From Indioceanicola profundi (GTDB lineage: Bacteria > Pseudomonadota > Alphaproteobacteria > Azospirillales > Azospirillaceae), in NCBI RefSeq assembly GCF_003568845.1, contig NZ_CP030126.1:534501-598500 (forward strand): 64,000 bases of DNA. The letters run 5' to 3'. The notes under the pieces were generated by a model, which was given only the letters and a program-made list of their open reading frames with translations, was not told the DNA's origin and searched no databases. Numbering within the stretch: position 1 is the first letter of the stretch; each line of letters opens with the position of its first letter. The position numbers and the translations under genes are program-made. Positions 26,331-34,920 of the stretch are shown here, piece after piece.

Positions 26331-27458
26331 ATGAACCAGATCAGCCGCTATCTCCTACGCAACCTGTCGGTGGCGACCGTGTTCGTCACCGCCGGGCTGT
26401 CCGCGGCCATCTGGCTGACGCAGTCCTTGCGCCTTGTGGAACTGGTGGTCGAAGGCGGCGCGCCGTTCTGGATCTTCCTGCAACTCGCCGTCCTGACGCT
26501 GCCGACCTTCCTGGCGGTGGTGCTGCCGCTGGGGCTGCTGGCATCGGTGCTGTTCACCTATAACCGCCTGACCATGGACAGCGAGCTGGTGGTCATGCGG
26601 GCAGCGGGCATGGGGCCGCTGGCGCTGGCGAAACCGGCGCTGGTCCTGGCCGGCATCGTGACCCTGATCTGCTATGTGCTGACAATCCATATCGGCCCCG
26701 CAGCCCAGCGGGAACTGGTGCGCCTGCGCTATGCCGCCCAGAGCGACTATTCCGCCGTGCTGCTGCGCGAGGGCACCTTCAACGATGTGGGCGAGGGGCT
26801 GACCGTCTATGTGCGGGAGCGGCATGGCGGAGAGCTGTCGGACCTTCTGATCCACGACGCGCGCAAGCCCGATCTGCTGACCACCGTGGTGGCGGAAAGC
26901 GGGCAACTCGTCACCGGGAACGGAACCCCCCAGGTCGTCGTCTACAACGGGACGCAGATGACCTTCAGCCCGGAAACCGGGCGGCAGGACTGGCTGGAAT
27001 TCTCCCGCTACACGGTGGATCTCCAGGTGCTCCGGCGTCAGATCGGGGACCGGCAGCCCGACCCGCGGGAGCGCAGCCTGTGGGACCTTATCCAGCTCTC
27101 CGCCAATCCACAGGATGCCGCCGCTGCCGGCCGGTTGCGGGCGGAGCTGCATTCGCGCCTGGCCAATCCCCTGTTGGCCCTTGCCTTCACCGTGATCGCG
27201 CTGGCGGCCCTGCTGCCCGGCGAATTCTCCCGCCGCGGGCAGGTGCGCCGCATCGGACTGGCGGCCGTGCTGGCCCTGCTGCTGCAAAGCGCCGTGCTGG
27301 GGCTTTCCAATCTGGTGGGCAAGATCCCCGCGCTGGTGCCGTTGCTCTATGCGACGGCCCTGCTGCCCGTCATCGGCGGCCTCTGGTACATGAAGCACTG
27401 GCGGCGGATGCGCCACCGGTATGGCCGTCAACGGCCCGTAGCCGCGACGGAGGGGTGA
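26331..27458 (+). CDS. lptF: LPS export ABC transporter permease LptF
   Basis: About 375 residues. The N-terminus MNQISRYLLRNLSVATVFVT and the layout of three N-terminal and three C-terminal membrane segments around a periplasmic beta-jellyroll (about residues 120-270) identify LptF/LptG family permeases. It forms a heterodimer with LptG and with LptB extracts lipopolysaccharide from the inner membrane. The ATG at 26331 is preferred; a GTG immediately upstream is in frame. lptG starts 5 bp after its stop. Confidence 0.93.
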   Translation: MNQISRYLLRNLSVATVFVTAGLSAAIWLTQSLRLVELVVEGGAPFWIFLQLAVLTLPTFLAVVLPLGLLASVLFTYNRLTMDSELVVMRAAGMGPLALAKPALVLAGIVTLICYVLTIHIGPAAQRELVRLRYAAQSDYSAVLLREGTFNDVGEGLTVYVRERHGGELSDLLIHDARKPDLLTTVVAESGQLVTGNGTPQVVVYNGTQMTFSPETGRQDWLEFSRYTVDLQVLRRQIGDRQPDPRERSLWDLIQLSANPQDAAAAGRLRAELHSRLANPLLALAFTVIALAALLPGEFSRRGQVRRIGLAAVLALLLQSAVLGLSNLVGKIPALVPLLYATALLPVIGGLWYMKHWRRMRHRYGRQRPVAATEG

Positions 27459-27463
27459 GCATC

Positions 27464-28558
27464 ATGCGTCTTTCACCCACCCTCTCCACCTATATCGGCC
27501 GCCAGTTTCTAGTCTGGTTTCTGGCTGTGCTGGGCGGAATGCTGGCCATCATCTATCTGCTGGACACGGTCGAACTGCTGCGCCGCGCCGCCAACAAGCC
27601 TGACGCCTCGTTCGAGCTGGTCGTGGGCATGGGCCTGCTGAAGCTGCCGGAGATCGGGCAGGAGGTGTTTCCCTTCGTCGTGCTGTTCGGCGGCATGTAC
27701 ACCTTCTGGCGGCTGACCCGCACACAGGAGCTGGTGGTGGCGCGGGCCAGCGGCATCTCCGTCTGGCAGTTCATGGCTCCCGTGCTGGCCGTGGCGCTGC
27801 TGCTGGGTCTGGCGCAAATCATGGTGCTGAACCCCGTCTTCTCCGCCATGCTGTCGCGCTACGAGCATCTGGAGAACCGGTATCTGCGCGGCCAGACCTC
27901 CTCCCTCGACATCGCCCGTTCCGGCCTCTGGCTGCGTCAGACGGGGGAGACGCAGCGCTATCTGATCCATGCGGAATCGGTGGTGCCAGGAACGGTCACG
28001 CTGCGGCGTGTCATGGTGCTGCTGGAAGCGCCCGGCGGGCGCATTACCAGCCGCCTCGACGCGGAAAGCGCCACTCTGGCCGACGGGCACTGGCTGCTGC
28101 GGGAGGCGTGGTACAACCGACCCGGCCTGCCGCCGGAGTTCCTCGCCAAGTACGAGCTGCCGACCGATCTGACGGAAGAGCGCATCCAGAGCAGCTTCGC
28201 CTCTCCCGACACCTTGTCCTTCTGGGAATTGCCCGGCTTCATCCGGACTCTGGAGACAACGGGACTTTCCTCCGTCCGGCACCGGATGCACTGGCATACG
28301 CTGCTGGCCCGTCCCATGCTGTTCGCGGCCATGGTGCTGCTGGCGGCGGCGTTCGCGTTGCGCCATTCGCGCACGGGGGGCAGCCTGGCCCTGATCGGGA
28401 CCGGCATTGTCGCGGCGCTGGTGCTGTTCGCGGTGCAGGACGTGGTCCTGGCGCTCGGCCTGTCGGGGACCATCCCCGTGGCACTGGCAGCCTGGGCGCC
28501 GGCTGGCGTGGCCGTGATGCTCGGCACTGCCGCCCTGCTTCACCTCGAAGACGGATAA
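27464..28558 (+). CDS. lptG: LPS export ABC transporter permease LptG
   Basis: A 364-residue partner of LptF (MRLSPTLSTYIGRQFLVWFL). Same six-segment layout with a periplasmic jellyroll around residues 130-255; C-terminal segments begin at HWHTLLARPMLFAAMVLLAA. An open frame exists upstream to 27080 but overlaps lptF and is not coding. LptB, LptA and LptC genes are not in the window, as is usual. Confidence 0.94.
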   Translation: MRLSPTLSTYIGRQFLVWFLAVLGGMLAIIYLLDTVELLRRAANKPDASFELVVGMGLLKLPEIGQEVFPFVVLFGGMYTFWRLTRTQELVVARASGISVWQFMAPVLAVALLLGLAQIMVLNPVFSAMLSRYEHLENRYLRGQTSSLDIARSGLWLRQTGETQRYLIHAESVVPGTVTLRRVMVLLEAPGGRITSRLDAESATLADGHWLLREAWYNRPGLPPEFLAKYELPTDLTEERIQSSFASPDTLSFWELPGFIRTLETTGLSSVRHRMHWHTLLARPMLFAAMVLLAAAFALRHSRTGGSLALIGTGIVAALVLFAVQDVVLALGLSGTIPVALAAWAPAGVAVMLGTAALLHLEDG

Positions 28559-28636
28559 GCGATGCCAGCAGCTTTGCCAGCAGCGCCTTTAGCCTCTATA
28601 ACACCGCCCATGTCATCTGCCGTGAAACGAAATACC

Positions 28637-29908
28637 ATGACAAAATTCGCCCGGTCCGCCCTGGTCGCCCTGGCTGCCGCCCTCTGCGCGGCGCCCGGCA
28701 TGGCGGCTGCCCAGCAGCAGCAGGCGGAGGTGGAGCGGATTGCCGCCCTCGTGAATGAGGAGGTGGTCTCCTATTCCGACCTGATGGGCCGCATGCGGCT
28801 CGCCCTCGCATCGTCCGGCCTGCCGGACAGCCCCGAGGTGCGGCAACGGCTGCTGCCGCAGGTCCTGCGCGTGCTGATCGATGAGCGGCTTCAGATCCAG
28901 GAGGCCCGCCGTCTGGAGTTGCAGGTCACCGACCAGATGGTCGACCGGGAAATCTCCGACATCGCGCGACGGAATGAGATGAACACGGCGACCTTCCAGG
29001 AGGCGCTGGCCCAGCAGGGTATTCCCTTCAACACCCTGCGGGAGCAGACCCGCGCCGGCATCGCCTGGAGCCAGATCGTACAGCGTCGCCTGCGTCCCAC
29101 CGCCACCGTGGCGGAGGAGGAGGTCGCGAACCGGCTGGAACAGATCAAGGCGAATGTCGGCAAGCCGGAATATCTGATCTCCGAAATCTTCCTTTCCGTG
29201 GACGATCCCGCGAGCGAGGCCGAGGTGCGGCGGCTGGCCGACCGGCTGGTCGAACAGATCGGCGCCGGCGCGCCATTCGCGGCCGTCGCCCAGCAGTTCT
29301 CGCAAAGCGCCAGCGCGGCTGCGGGCGGCAACCTGGACTGGGTCCAGCTCGGCCAGCTCGAGCCCGACCTGGACCGCGCCCTTCAGCAGTTGAAGCCTGG
29401 CCAGTTCTCCCGCCCGATCCGTGGCACCGGCGGCTACCATATCTTCTGGATGCGCGACCAGCGCACGGTGATCGCCGGCGACCCGAACGACATCAAGGTC
29501 GCGATCGGGCAGTTCATCCTGCCCGTTCCCCAGGGCGCCGATGCCGCGCCGCAGTTCCAGCAGGTCTCGGCCGTTGCCGAGGAGGCGTCGAGCTGTCAGG
29601 CGCTCCAGAACGCTGCGGACCGGCTGCCGGGCGCCCAGGTGGCCGGACTGCCGCTGACCCGCATGGGGGACATTCCGCAGGAAATCCGCGCCCTGGTCCA
29701 GAATCTGGGCGTCGGAACCCCGACCCAGCCCCTGGTCACCGATGTCGGCGTGATGCTGCTGATGATCTGCGAGCGCGAAGTTCCGGAAGGTTCCACCCCG
29801 CCGGTGGACCAGGTCCGCAACGCCCTGATGATGGAGCGGTTGGATATGCTCCAGCGCCGTTATCTCCGTGACCTGCGGCGCGAGGCGTCCATCGAATACC
29901 GTCTCTGA
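28637..29908 (+). CDS. surA: Periplasmic peptidyl-prolyl isomerase/chaperone SurA
   Basis: About 423 residues from ATG 28637 (MTKFARSALVALAAALCAAP), giving a clear signal peptide cleaved around AAA-QQ (residue 25). The SurA N-terminal domain (IAALVNEEVVSYSDLMGRMR) is followed by a parvulin domain near residues 175-280 (ISEIFLSVDDP... GGNLDWVQLGQL). A second, degenerate parvulin-like part precedes the C-terminal helix. It helps outer-membrane proteins fold. Genes lptG-surA-pdxA-rsmA are closely spaced and probably co-transcribed. Confidence 0.92.
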   Translation: MTKFARSALVALAAALCAAPGMAAAQQQQAEVERIAALVNEEVVSYSDLMGRMRLALASSGLPDSPEVRQRLLPQVLRVLIDERLQIQEARRLELQVTDQMVDREISDIARRNEMNTATFQEALAQQGIPFNTLREQTRAGIAWSQIVQRRLRPTATVAEEEVANRLEQIKANVGKPEYLISEIFLSVDDPASEAEVRRLADRLVEQIGAGAPFAAVAQQFSQSASAAAGGNLDWVQLGQLEPDLDRALQQLKPGQFSRPIRGTGGYHIFWMRDQRTVIAGDPNDIKVAIGQFILPVPQGADAAPQFQQVSAVAEEASSCQALQNAADRLPGAQVAGLPLTRMGDIPQEIRALVQNLGVGTPTQPLVTDVGVMLLMICEREVPEGSTPPVDQVRNALMMERLDMLQRRYLRDLRREASIEYRL

Positions 29909-29927
29909 CGGCGGGGAAGGAGCCACC

Positions 29928-30971
29928 ATGTCGGGCGGCAGCATCTCCTCTCCACTCGCGCCGGACCTGCCGCCGCTCGCCCTCACCATGGGCGATCCGG
30001 CCGGCATCGGCGGTGAAATCGCGCTGGCCGCTTGGCGTCTGCGCAAGGAGCGGCAGGTCCCGCCCTTCGTGCTGCTGGATGATCCGAGGCGGCTGACCGA
30101 TCTGGCGGCCCGCCTGGGCTGGCAGGTGCGCATCGCCGAAGTGGCCGACCCGACGGAGGCGGCGCGCCGCTTTCCGGAGGCGCTGCCGGTCGTGCCGGTG
30201 CATCTCGCGGCCGCGGTAACGCCGGGCAGGCCGGACCCGGCCAATGGCGGGTCCGTCATCGCCAGCATCGACCGGGCCGTTGAGCTTGCGCGGTCCGGGG
30301 CCGCCGCAGCCGTTGTGACCAACCCGATCCAGAAAAGCGCGCTCTACGCCGCCGGGTTCCGCTGGCCAGGCCATACCGAATATCTCGCCCACCTCGCCGG
30401 TCAGGCGGAGGACCGGACTGTGATGCTGCTGGAAGGCGGCGGCCTGCGGGTGGCACTTGCCACGATCCATGTGTCCCTGCGACAGGTGCCGGACGTGCTG
30501 ACCAGGGACGGCATCGTGCAGGTTTCGCATGTGGTCGCGGCGGCGCTCCGCCGGGATTTCGGCATCGATCGGCCCCGCCTCGCAGTGGCCGCCCTGAATC
30601 CCCACGCGGGGGAGGGGGGCAGCATGGGACGGGAGGAGATCGAGGTGATCGCGCCCGCCGTGGCGGAACTCCAGCAGGATGGGCTGGAGGTCACCGGCCC
30701 ACTGCCGGCCGACACCCTGTTCCATGCCGCCGCGCGGGAACGGTATGACGCCGTCATCTGCATGTATCACGATCAGGGGCTGATCCCGCTGAAGACGCTG
30801 GATTTCGACACCGGCGTGAACATCACGCTGGGCCTGCCCTTCGTGCGGACCTCGCCGGACCATGGCACGGCGCTGGGCATCGCGGGGACCGGTACCGCCA
30901 GCCCCTCCAGCCTGATCGCGGCGGCCAAGTCGGCGGCCCGGATCGCCGCCCGCCGCGCCGCCACAAGCTAA
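29928..30971 (+). CDS. pdxA: 4-hydroxythreonine-4-phosphate dehydrogenase
   Basis: A 347-residue enzyme of pyridoxal-phosphate synthesis, oxidising 4-phosphohydroxy-L-threonine with NAD. Start is ATG 29928 (MSGGSISSPLAPDLPPLALT), preceded by GAAGGAG. Hallmarks are TMGDPAGIGGEIA (near residue 21), the metal His in WPGHTEYLAHL, AALNPHAGEGG and MYHDQGLIPLKTLDFDTGVN (metal His). Order surA-pdxA-rsmA is the standard proteobacterial arrangement. Confidence 0.96.
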   Translation: MSGGSISSPLAPDLPPLALTMGDPAGIGGEIALAAWRLRKERQVPPFVLLDDPRRLTDLAARLGWQVRIAEVADPTEAARRFPEALPVVPVHLAAAVTPGRPDPANGGSVIASIDRAVELARSGAAAAVVTNPIQKSALYAAGFRWPGHTEYLAHLAGQAEDRTVMLLEGGGLRVALATIHVSLRQVPDVLTRDGIVQVSHVVAAALRRDFGIDRPRLAVAALNPHAGEGGSMGREEIEVIAPAVAELQQDGLEVTGPLPADTLFHAAARERYDAVICMYHDQGLIPLKTLDFDTGVNITLGLPFVRTSPDHGTALGIAGTGTASPSSLIAAAKSAARIAARRAATS

Positions 30972-30976
30972 GTTCA

Positions 30977-31822
30977 ATGACCACCGACCTGTCCCACCTG
31001 CCGCCGCTGCGGGATGTGATCTCGCAGCACGATCTTGCCGCCCGCAAATCCTTCGGCCAGCATTTCCTGCTCGACCTCAACCTCACCCGCCGCATCGTGC
31101 GCGAGGCCGGAGACCTCGAGGGCGTGCATGTGGTGGAGGTCGGGCCCGGTCCCGGCGGCCTGACCCGCCCGCTGGTCGAGTCCGATGCAGTTACGGTCAC
31201 CGCTATCGAGCGCGATACGCGCTTCGCCGCGGCCCTGGCGGATGTGGTGGAGGCATCCGGCGGGCGTTTTCGCCTCGTCGAGGCCGATGCGCTGGAGGTG
31301 GACCCGGTGGAGCTGGTGCCTGCCCCGCGGGCCATCATCGCCAACCTGCCCTACAATGTGGGCACGCCGATGCTGTTCAACTGGCTGAAGCGGATCGGGG
31401 AGTACCGGTTCCTCGCCTTGATGTTCCAGAAAGAGGTGGTCGACCGGATCGTGGCCCGCCCGCGCAGCTCCGATTATGGGCGGCTGGCAGTGATGTGCCA
31501 GTGGCTGGCGGATTGCCGGACCATGATGGTGCTGCCCGCCCGCGCCTTCACTCCACCGCCGAAGATCGACAGCGCCGTCGTTCGCATCGCCCCGCGCGCG
31601 CGCCTCGCCGACGATCCGGCCTTCCGCACCATGGAAACGCTGGTCGCCGCCGCCTTCAACCAGCGCCGCAAGATGCTCCGCTCCAGCCTGCGCGGCACGT
31701 TGGGGGAGCCTGAACCCCTGCTGGAAAGCGTCGGCATCCTGCCCACCGCCCGGGCGGAGGAGGTGGAGGTGGCAGGTTTCGTGGAACTGGCGAAAGCCTG
31801 GGAACGCGCTCGGGCTACGTAG
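30977..31822 (+). CDS. rsmA: 16S rRNA (adenine1518/1519-N6)-dimethyltransferase
   Basis: A 281-residue enzyme (KsgA) dimethylating the two adjacent adenines of the 3'-terminal 16S hairpin. FGQHFLLDLNLTRRIV is the N-terminal signature, EVGPGPGGLTRPL the SAM motif I (near residue 56), and NLPYNVGTPML the catalytic motif IV (near residue 119). It starts 5 bp after pdxA. Confidence 0.97.
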   Translation: MTTDLSHLPPLRDVISQHDLAARKSFGQHFLLDLNLTRRIVREAGDLEGVHVVEVGPGPGGLTRPLVESDAVTVTAIERDTRFAAALADVVEASGGRFRLVEADALEVDPVELVPAPRAIIANLPYNVGTPMLFNWLKRIGEYRFLALMFQKEVVDRIVARPRSSDYGRLAVMCQWLADCRTMMVLPARAFTPPPKIDSAVVRIAPRARLADDPAFRTMETLVAAAFNQRRKMLRSSLRGTLGEPEPLLESVGILPTARAEEVEVAGFVELAKAWERARAT

Positions 31823-31928
31823 ATCAGACACGCACAGCGTAGCCGACTCTTATTTCTGTCAGTAGGCCGGCAAAGCCGGATTCCTTCCCATCTTTCAAAA
31901 CCGCCCATCGCACAGCATCGCGATTCGC

Positions 31929-33293
31929 CTAGAAGCGCAGGGTGAAGACCGTCCCGCCTTCCTCCGCCCGCGCCACGGCGATGCTGCCGCCATGGGCCAG
32001 CATGATCTGGCGGGCCAGGGAGAGGCCGACGCCGGACCCCTCGCGCTTGGTGGTGAAGAAGGGGACGAAAATCTTGTCCGCCACCTCCGGCGGGATGCCG
32101 GGGCCGTTATCGATGACCTGAAGGGCTACGCGCCCGCCCTCGTCCAGGAAGGCATTCATGCGTACGCAGGCATCCTCCTGCCCGGCCAACGCTTCCACCG
32201 CGTTCTTCAACAGATTGATCAGGACTTGGTCCAACAGATCGGGGTCCACCGCCATTTCCAGCGCCGGCGGAAGCACCAGCGTTTCGAACCGGATGCGCTT
32301 TTCCGCCAGCGCGGGGGCCATCAGGCGGCGCATGCGGTCCAGCACTTCCCGCACCTTGATCCGCTCCAGCGCCGGCTTCGGCACCTGGGTGAACTGGCGA
32401 TAGCGTTCGACGAAGCGCAGCAGCCCGTCGCTGCGGCGGGCCACGGTGTCGATGGCCTGGACGGCGTCTCCCATCTCCTCCGCCAGATCGGGGCGGTCGG
32501 CCACCTTCTCCGTCAGATCCTCCATGACCGCCTTGGCTGTGCGGGTGAGGGAGGAGACGGGGGTGAGGGAATTCATCATCTCATGGGTCAGGACCCGAAC
32601 CAGCTCCTGCCAAGCGCGCACCTCCGTCGCTTCCAGGTCCGCGCCGATGTTCTGAAGGGAGACCAGCAGCCGCGGTTCCCCGGCCAGGGTGAGCTGTGTG
32701 GCCGCCACCGTCATCTGCAGCGGCCCGCCGCCGACCCCGCCCGCGACGCGCAGCAGGGCGCGGCTTCCGGCTTTCAACTCGCGCAGCGAGTCGGCCACCG
32801 TCTTGCTTCCGTCCGCCAGACGGCGGTTCAGATCCTCCGGCCCCAGAAGGCGGCGGGCGGCATTGTTCAGCAGCTCAACCCGTCCACTGGGGAAGACCGC
32901 GGCAAGGGCCACCGGCACATGCTCCAGCAGGGCGTTCAGATATTCGGCCTGGCGTTCGGTATCGGCGCGGGTGGCCTTGAAGCGTTCCAGCACCGTAGTG
33001 AAACTGGCGCCCAGCTCATCGAAAGCGGAGCCCATGCCCCGCATGCCGAAGGTCTGGGAGAAATCCGAATGGGCAATGGCGGTCAGGAAGCGGGACAACT
33101 CCCGATTCGTCATCGTCACCTTGCGCAGCAATCCGCCGATCTGGACCAGGATGGCGATGCCCACCAGCAGCGATGTGGCGCGGTACTCCGTCGCTACCAG
33201 CAGCACGCCCAGCAGCATGGAAGAGAAGGCCAGAAGCGCCACCCGGACGGTGACGTTCAGCTCGAACCGCCGGGAGCCGATCCTAGAGCCCAT
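31929..33293 (-). CDS. Sensor histidine kinase (NtrY-like) of the ABC-efflux regulon
   Basis: A 454-residue membrane kinase. Two hydrophobic segments (about residues 14-34 and 38-56) lie close together with almost no periplasmic loop, so it probably senses a membrane or cytoplasmic signal. A PAS-like domain spans about 115-215. The H-box VLTHEMMNSLTPVSSL carries His237, and the ATPase domain shows LINLLKNAVEA, DNGPGIPPEV and GSGVGLSLARQI. Its start overlaps the end of the response-regulator gene by 11 bp, so the pair is translationally coupled. It should phosphorylate that regulator at Asp55. Confidence 0.9.
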   Translation of the reverse strand: MGSRIGSRRFELNVTVRVALLAFSSMLLGVLLVATEYRATSLLVGIAILVQIGGLLRKVTMTNRELSRFLTAIAHSDFSQTFGMRGMGSAFDELGASFTTVLERFKATRADTERQAEYLNALLEHVPVALAAVFPSGRVELLNNAARRLLGPEDLNRRLADGSKTVADSLRELKAGSRALLRVAGGVGGGPLQMTVAATQLTLAGEPRLLVSLQNIGADLEATEVRAWQELVRVLTHEMMNSLTPVSSLTRTAKAVMEDLTEKVADRPDLAEEMGDAVQAIDTVARRSDGLLRFVERYRQFTQVPKPALERIKVREVLDRMRRLMAPALAEKRIRFETLVLPPALEMAVDPDLLDQVLINLLKNAVEALAGQEDACVRMNAFLDEGGRVALQVIDNGPGIPPEVADKIFVPFFTTKREGSGVGLSLARQIMLAHGGSIAVARAEEGGTVFTLRF

Positions 33294-34716
33294 GCTTTTC
33301 CATCCGGCGGTACAGCGAAGTGCGGGTGATTCCCAACTCGTGCGCGGTGTGGCTGATATTGCCCTGGTGTTTCTCCAGCGCCCGTCGGATCACCTCCCGC
33401 TCTACCGCCTCCAGGTCGAAGGTGTCCAGATGCAGCCCGCCAGCCGGGCTGTCGGCATCGGTCGCCACGATGGCCGGGGAGTGTGCCACGGTCGCAGCGG
33501 CCGGCTGTCCGGCAGTGGAGGGGAGGGAGAAATCCTCCGCCTCCAGCACATCGCCGGCGGACAGGATCATCGCCCGCTCCACCGCATGGCGCAGGGCGCG
33601 CACATTGCCCGGCCAGCGATAGGACATCAGCCGGGCCAGAGCGTCGGCCGAGACCCGCTTGCGCGGCATGTTGTACTTGCGGGCATAGAGACCGATGAAA
33701 TGCTCCAGCAGCGTCGGGATGTCCTCCGGCCGGTCGCGCAGGGGTGGCAGGGTCAGCTCCACCGTGTTGATGCGGTACAGCAGATCCTGGCGGAACACAT
33801 CCTCTCGCCCCAACTGCTCCGGCGGCATGTTGGTGGCGCTGATCAGGCGGACATCGATGGGCATCGGCCGGGTTCCGCCCACCGGCACCACCTCCCGCCG
33901 CTCCAGCACCGTCAGCAGCTTTGCCTGGAGGTAGAGCGGCAGGTTCCCGATCTCGTCCAGGAACAGGGTGCCGCCATTGGCGGCCACCAGACGGCCGACC
34001 CGGTCCTCCTTGGCGTCGGTGAAGGCGCCCTTCCTGTGGCCGAACAGCTCGCTCTCGAACAGTGTCTCCGTCACCGCGCCGAGGTCGACGGAGAGGAAAA
34101 TCCTGTCCGCGCGGCTGGAGCGCCGGTGGATTTCTCGCGCGATCACCTCCTTGCCGGTGCCGTTCTCGCCAAGGATCAGCACATTTGCCTGAGTGGGGGC
34201 AGCCCGGTCGATGAGCTGGAAAACGCGCAGCATGGCGGGGGCGGTGCCGACGATGGCCTGCCCGGTTCCGTCCGCCGCGGTTGCCAGTTCCTTCGCGCGG
34301 GCATCCGCCGTCTGCGCCTCCCGCTTCGATGCGGTGAGCTTGAGGGCGGAGGAGAGGGTGGCCACCAGCCGCTCGTTCTGCCAGGGCTTCAGCACGAAGT
34401 CGGCCGCCCCCTGCTTCATCGCCTCCACCGCCGTGCCGACATCGCCATAGGCGGTGATCAGCACCACGGACAGCGTCGGATCGATCTCCACGATCCGCTT
34501 CAGCCATTGGAAGCCTTCGCGCCCCGTATTGGCGCCGATGGCGAAATTCATGTCCAGCAGGACGGCATCGAACTGCCCGTCCTTCAGCAATTGCGGGATG
34601 CGGTCGGGCCGCGATTCCGTGTGGCACTGGATGCCCTGGCGCTTCAGCAGCAGGCGTGCGGCGACGAGGATATCCTCATCATCATCGACGATCAGGACGC
34701 GTCCGGCTTCAGACAT
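33283..34716 (-). CDS. NtrC-family sigma-54-dependent response regulator of the ABC-efflux regulon
   Basis: A 477-residue regulator from ATG 34716 (MSEAGRVLIVDDDEDILVAA). The receiver has Asp11-13 and the phospho-acceptor Asp55 in VLLDMNFAIG. The AAA+ domain has Walker A GENGTGKE (183-190) and GTLFLDEIGNL. The sigma-54-contact loop reads GAFTDA (230-235) instead of GAFTGA. A Fis-type helix-turn-helix ends the protein (KHQGNISHTAHELGITRTSL). The gene is divergent from permease 1, and two copies of TGTCCG-N4-CGGACA lie 26-61 bp upstream of its start, suggesting autoregulation. Confidence 0.92.
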   Translation of the reverse strand: MSEAGRVLIVDDDEDILVAARLLLKRQGIQCHTESRPDRIPQLLKDGQFDAVLLDMNFAIGANTGREGFQWLKRIVEIDPTLSVVLITAYGDVGTAVEAMKQGAADFVLKPWQNERLVATLSSALKLTASKREAQTADARAKELATAADGTGQAIVGTAPAMLRVFQLIDRAAPTQANVLILGENGTGKEVIAREIHRRSSRADRIFLSVDLGAVTETLFESELFGHRKGAFTDAKEDRVGRLVAANGGTLFLDEIGNLPLYLQAKLLTVLERREVVPVGGTRPMPIDVRLISATNMPPEQLGREDVFRQDLLYRINTVELTLPPLRDRPEDIPTLLEHFIGLYARKYNMPRKRVSADALARLMSYRWPGNVRALRHAVERAMILSAGDVLEAEDFSLPSTAGQPAAATVAHSPAIVATDADSPAGGLHLDTFDLEAVEREVIRRALEKHQGNISHTAHELGITRTSLYRRMEKHGL

Positions 34717-34741
34717 GGGCGGCAATCCAGGTTGGGTGCTC

Positions 34742-34757
34742 TGTCCGGTTCCGGACA
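34742..34757. promoter_or_regulatory. Operator palindrome A1 (TGTCCG-N4-CGGACA)
   Basis: TGTCCGGTTCCGGACA is a perfect inverted repeat. The same arms recur at 37447 and 37473 upstream of the adaptor operon. Its centre is about 118 bp upstream of the start expected from the sigma-54 promoter at 34842 and 33 bp upstream of the divergent regulator start codon. Confidence 0.8.
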
Positions 34758-34761
34758 CAAC

Positions 34762-34777
34762 TGTCCGTAAACGTACA
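34762..34777. promoter_or_regulatory. Operator palindrome A2 (imperfect copy)
   Basis: TGTCCGTAAACGTACA matches the A1/B1/B2 pattern with one mismatch in the right arm. It is centred 20 bp (two helical turns) from A1 and about 98 bp upstream of the expected start. Confidence 0.65.
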
Positions 34778-34841
34778 GGCGGCACCGAAAAGGTGCATCA
34801 GAAAAGCTCTGCAACCGGCTGAAGCAAGGGGCAGGCCAGCT

Positions 34842-34857
34842 TGGCGCGCGTCTTGCT
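34842..34857 (+). promoter_or_regulatory. Sigma-54 promoter for permease 1
   Basis: TGGCGCGCGTCTTGCT has the invariant GG (34843-34844) and GC (34855-34856) separated by exactly ten bases, close to TGGCACG-N4-TTGCW. Transcription would start near 34868, about 53 nt before permease 1. Paired NtrC-type operators lie upstream. Confidence 0.75.
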
Positions 34858-34920
34858 ACATGCCTCCCCACGGACCCGCGCCGATATACGGTCGCGGCGC
34901 ACCCAGGGGAGAGGGGCTCA

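Noticed and set aside
31860-31890. Hairpin CCGGC-AAA-GCCGG between rsmA and the kinase gene as a terminator
   Set aside because: The stem is only five bases and lacks a T-tract on either strand.
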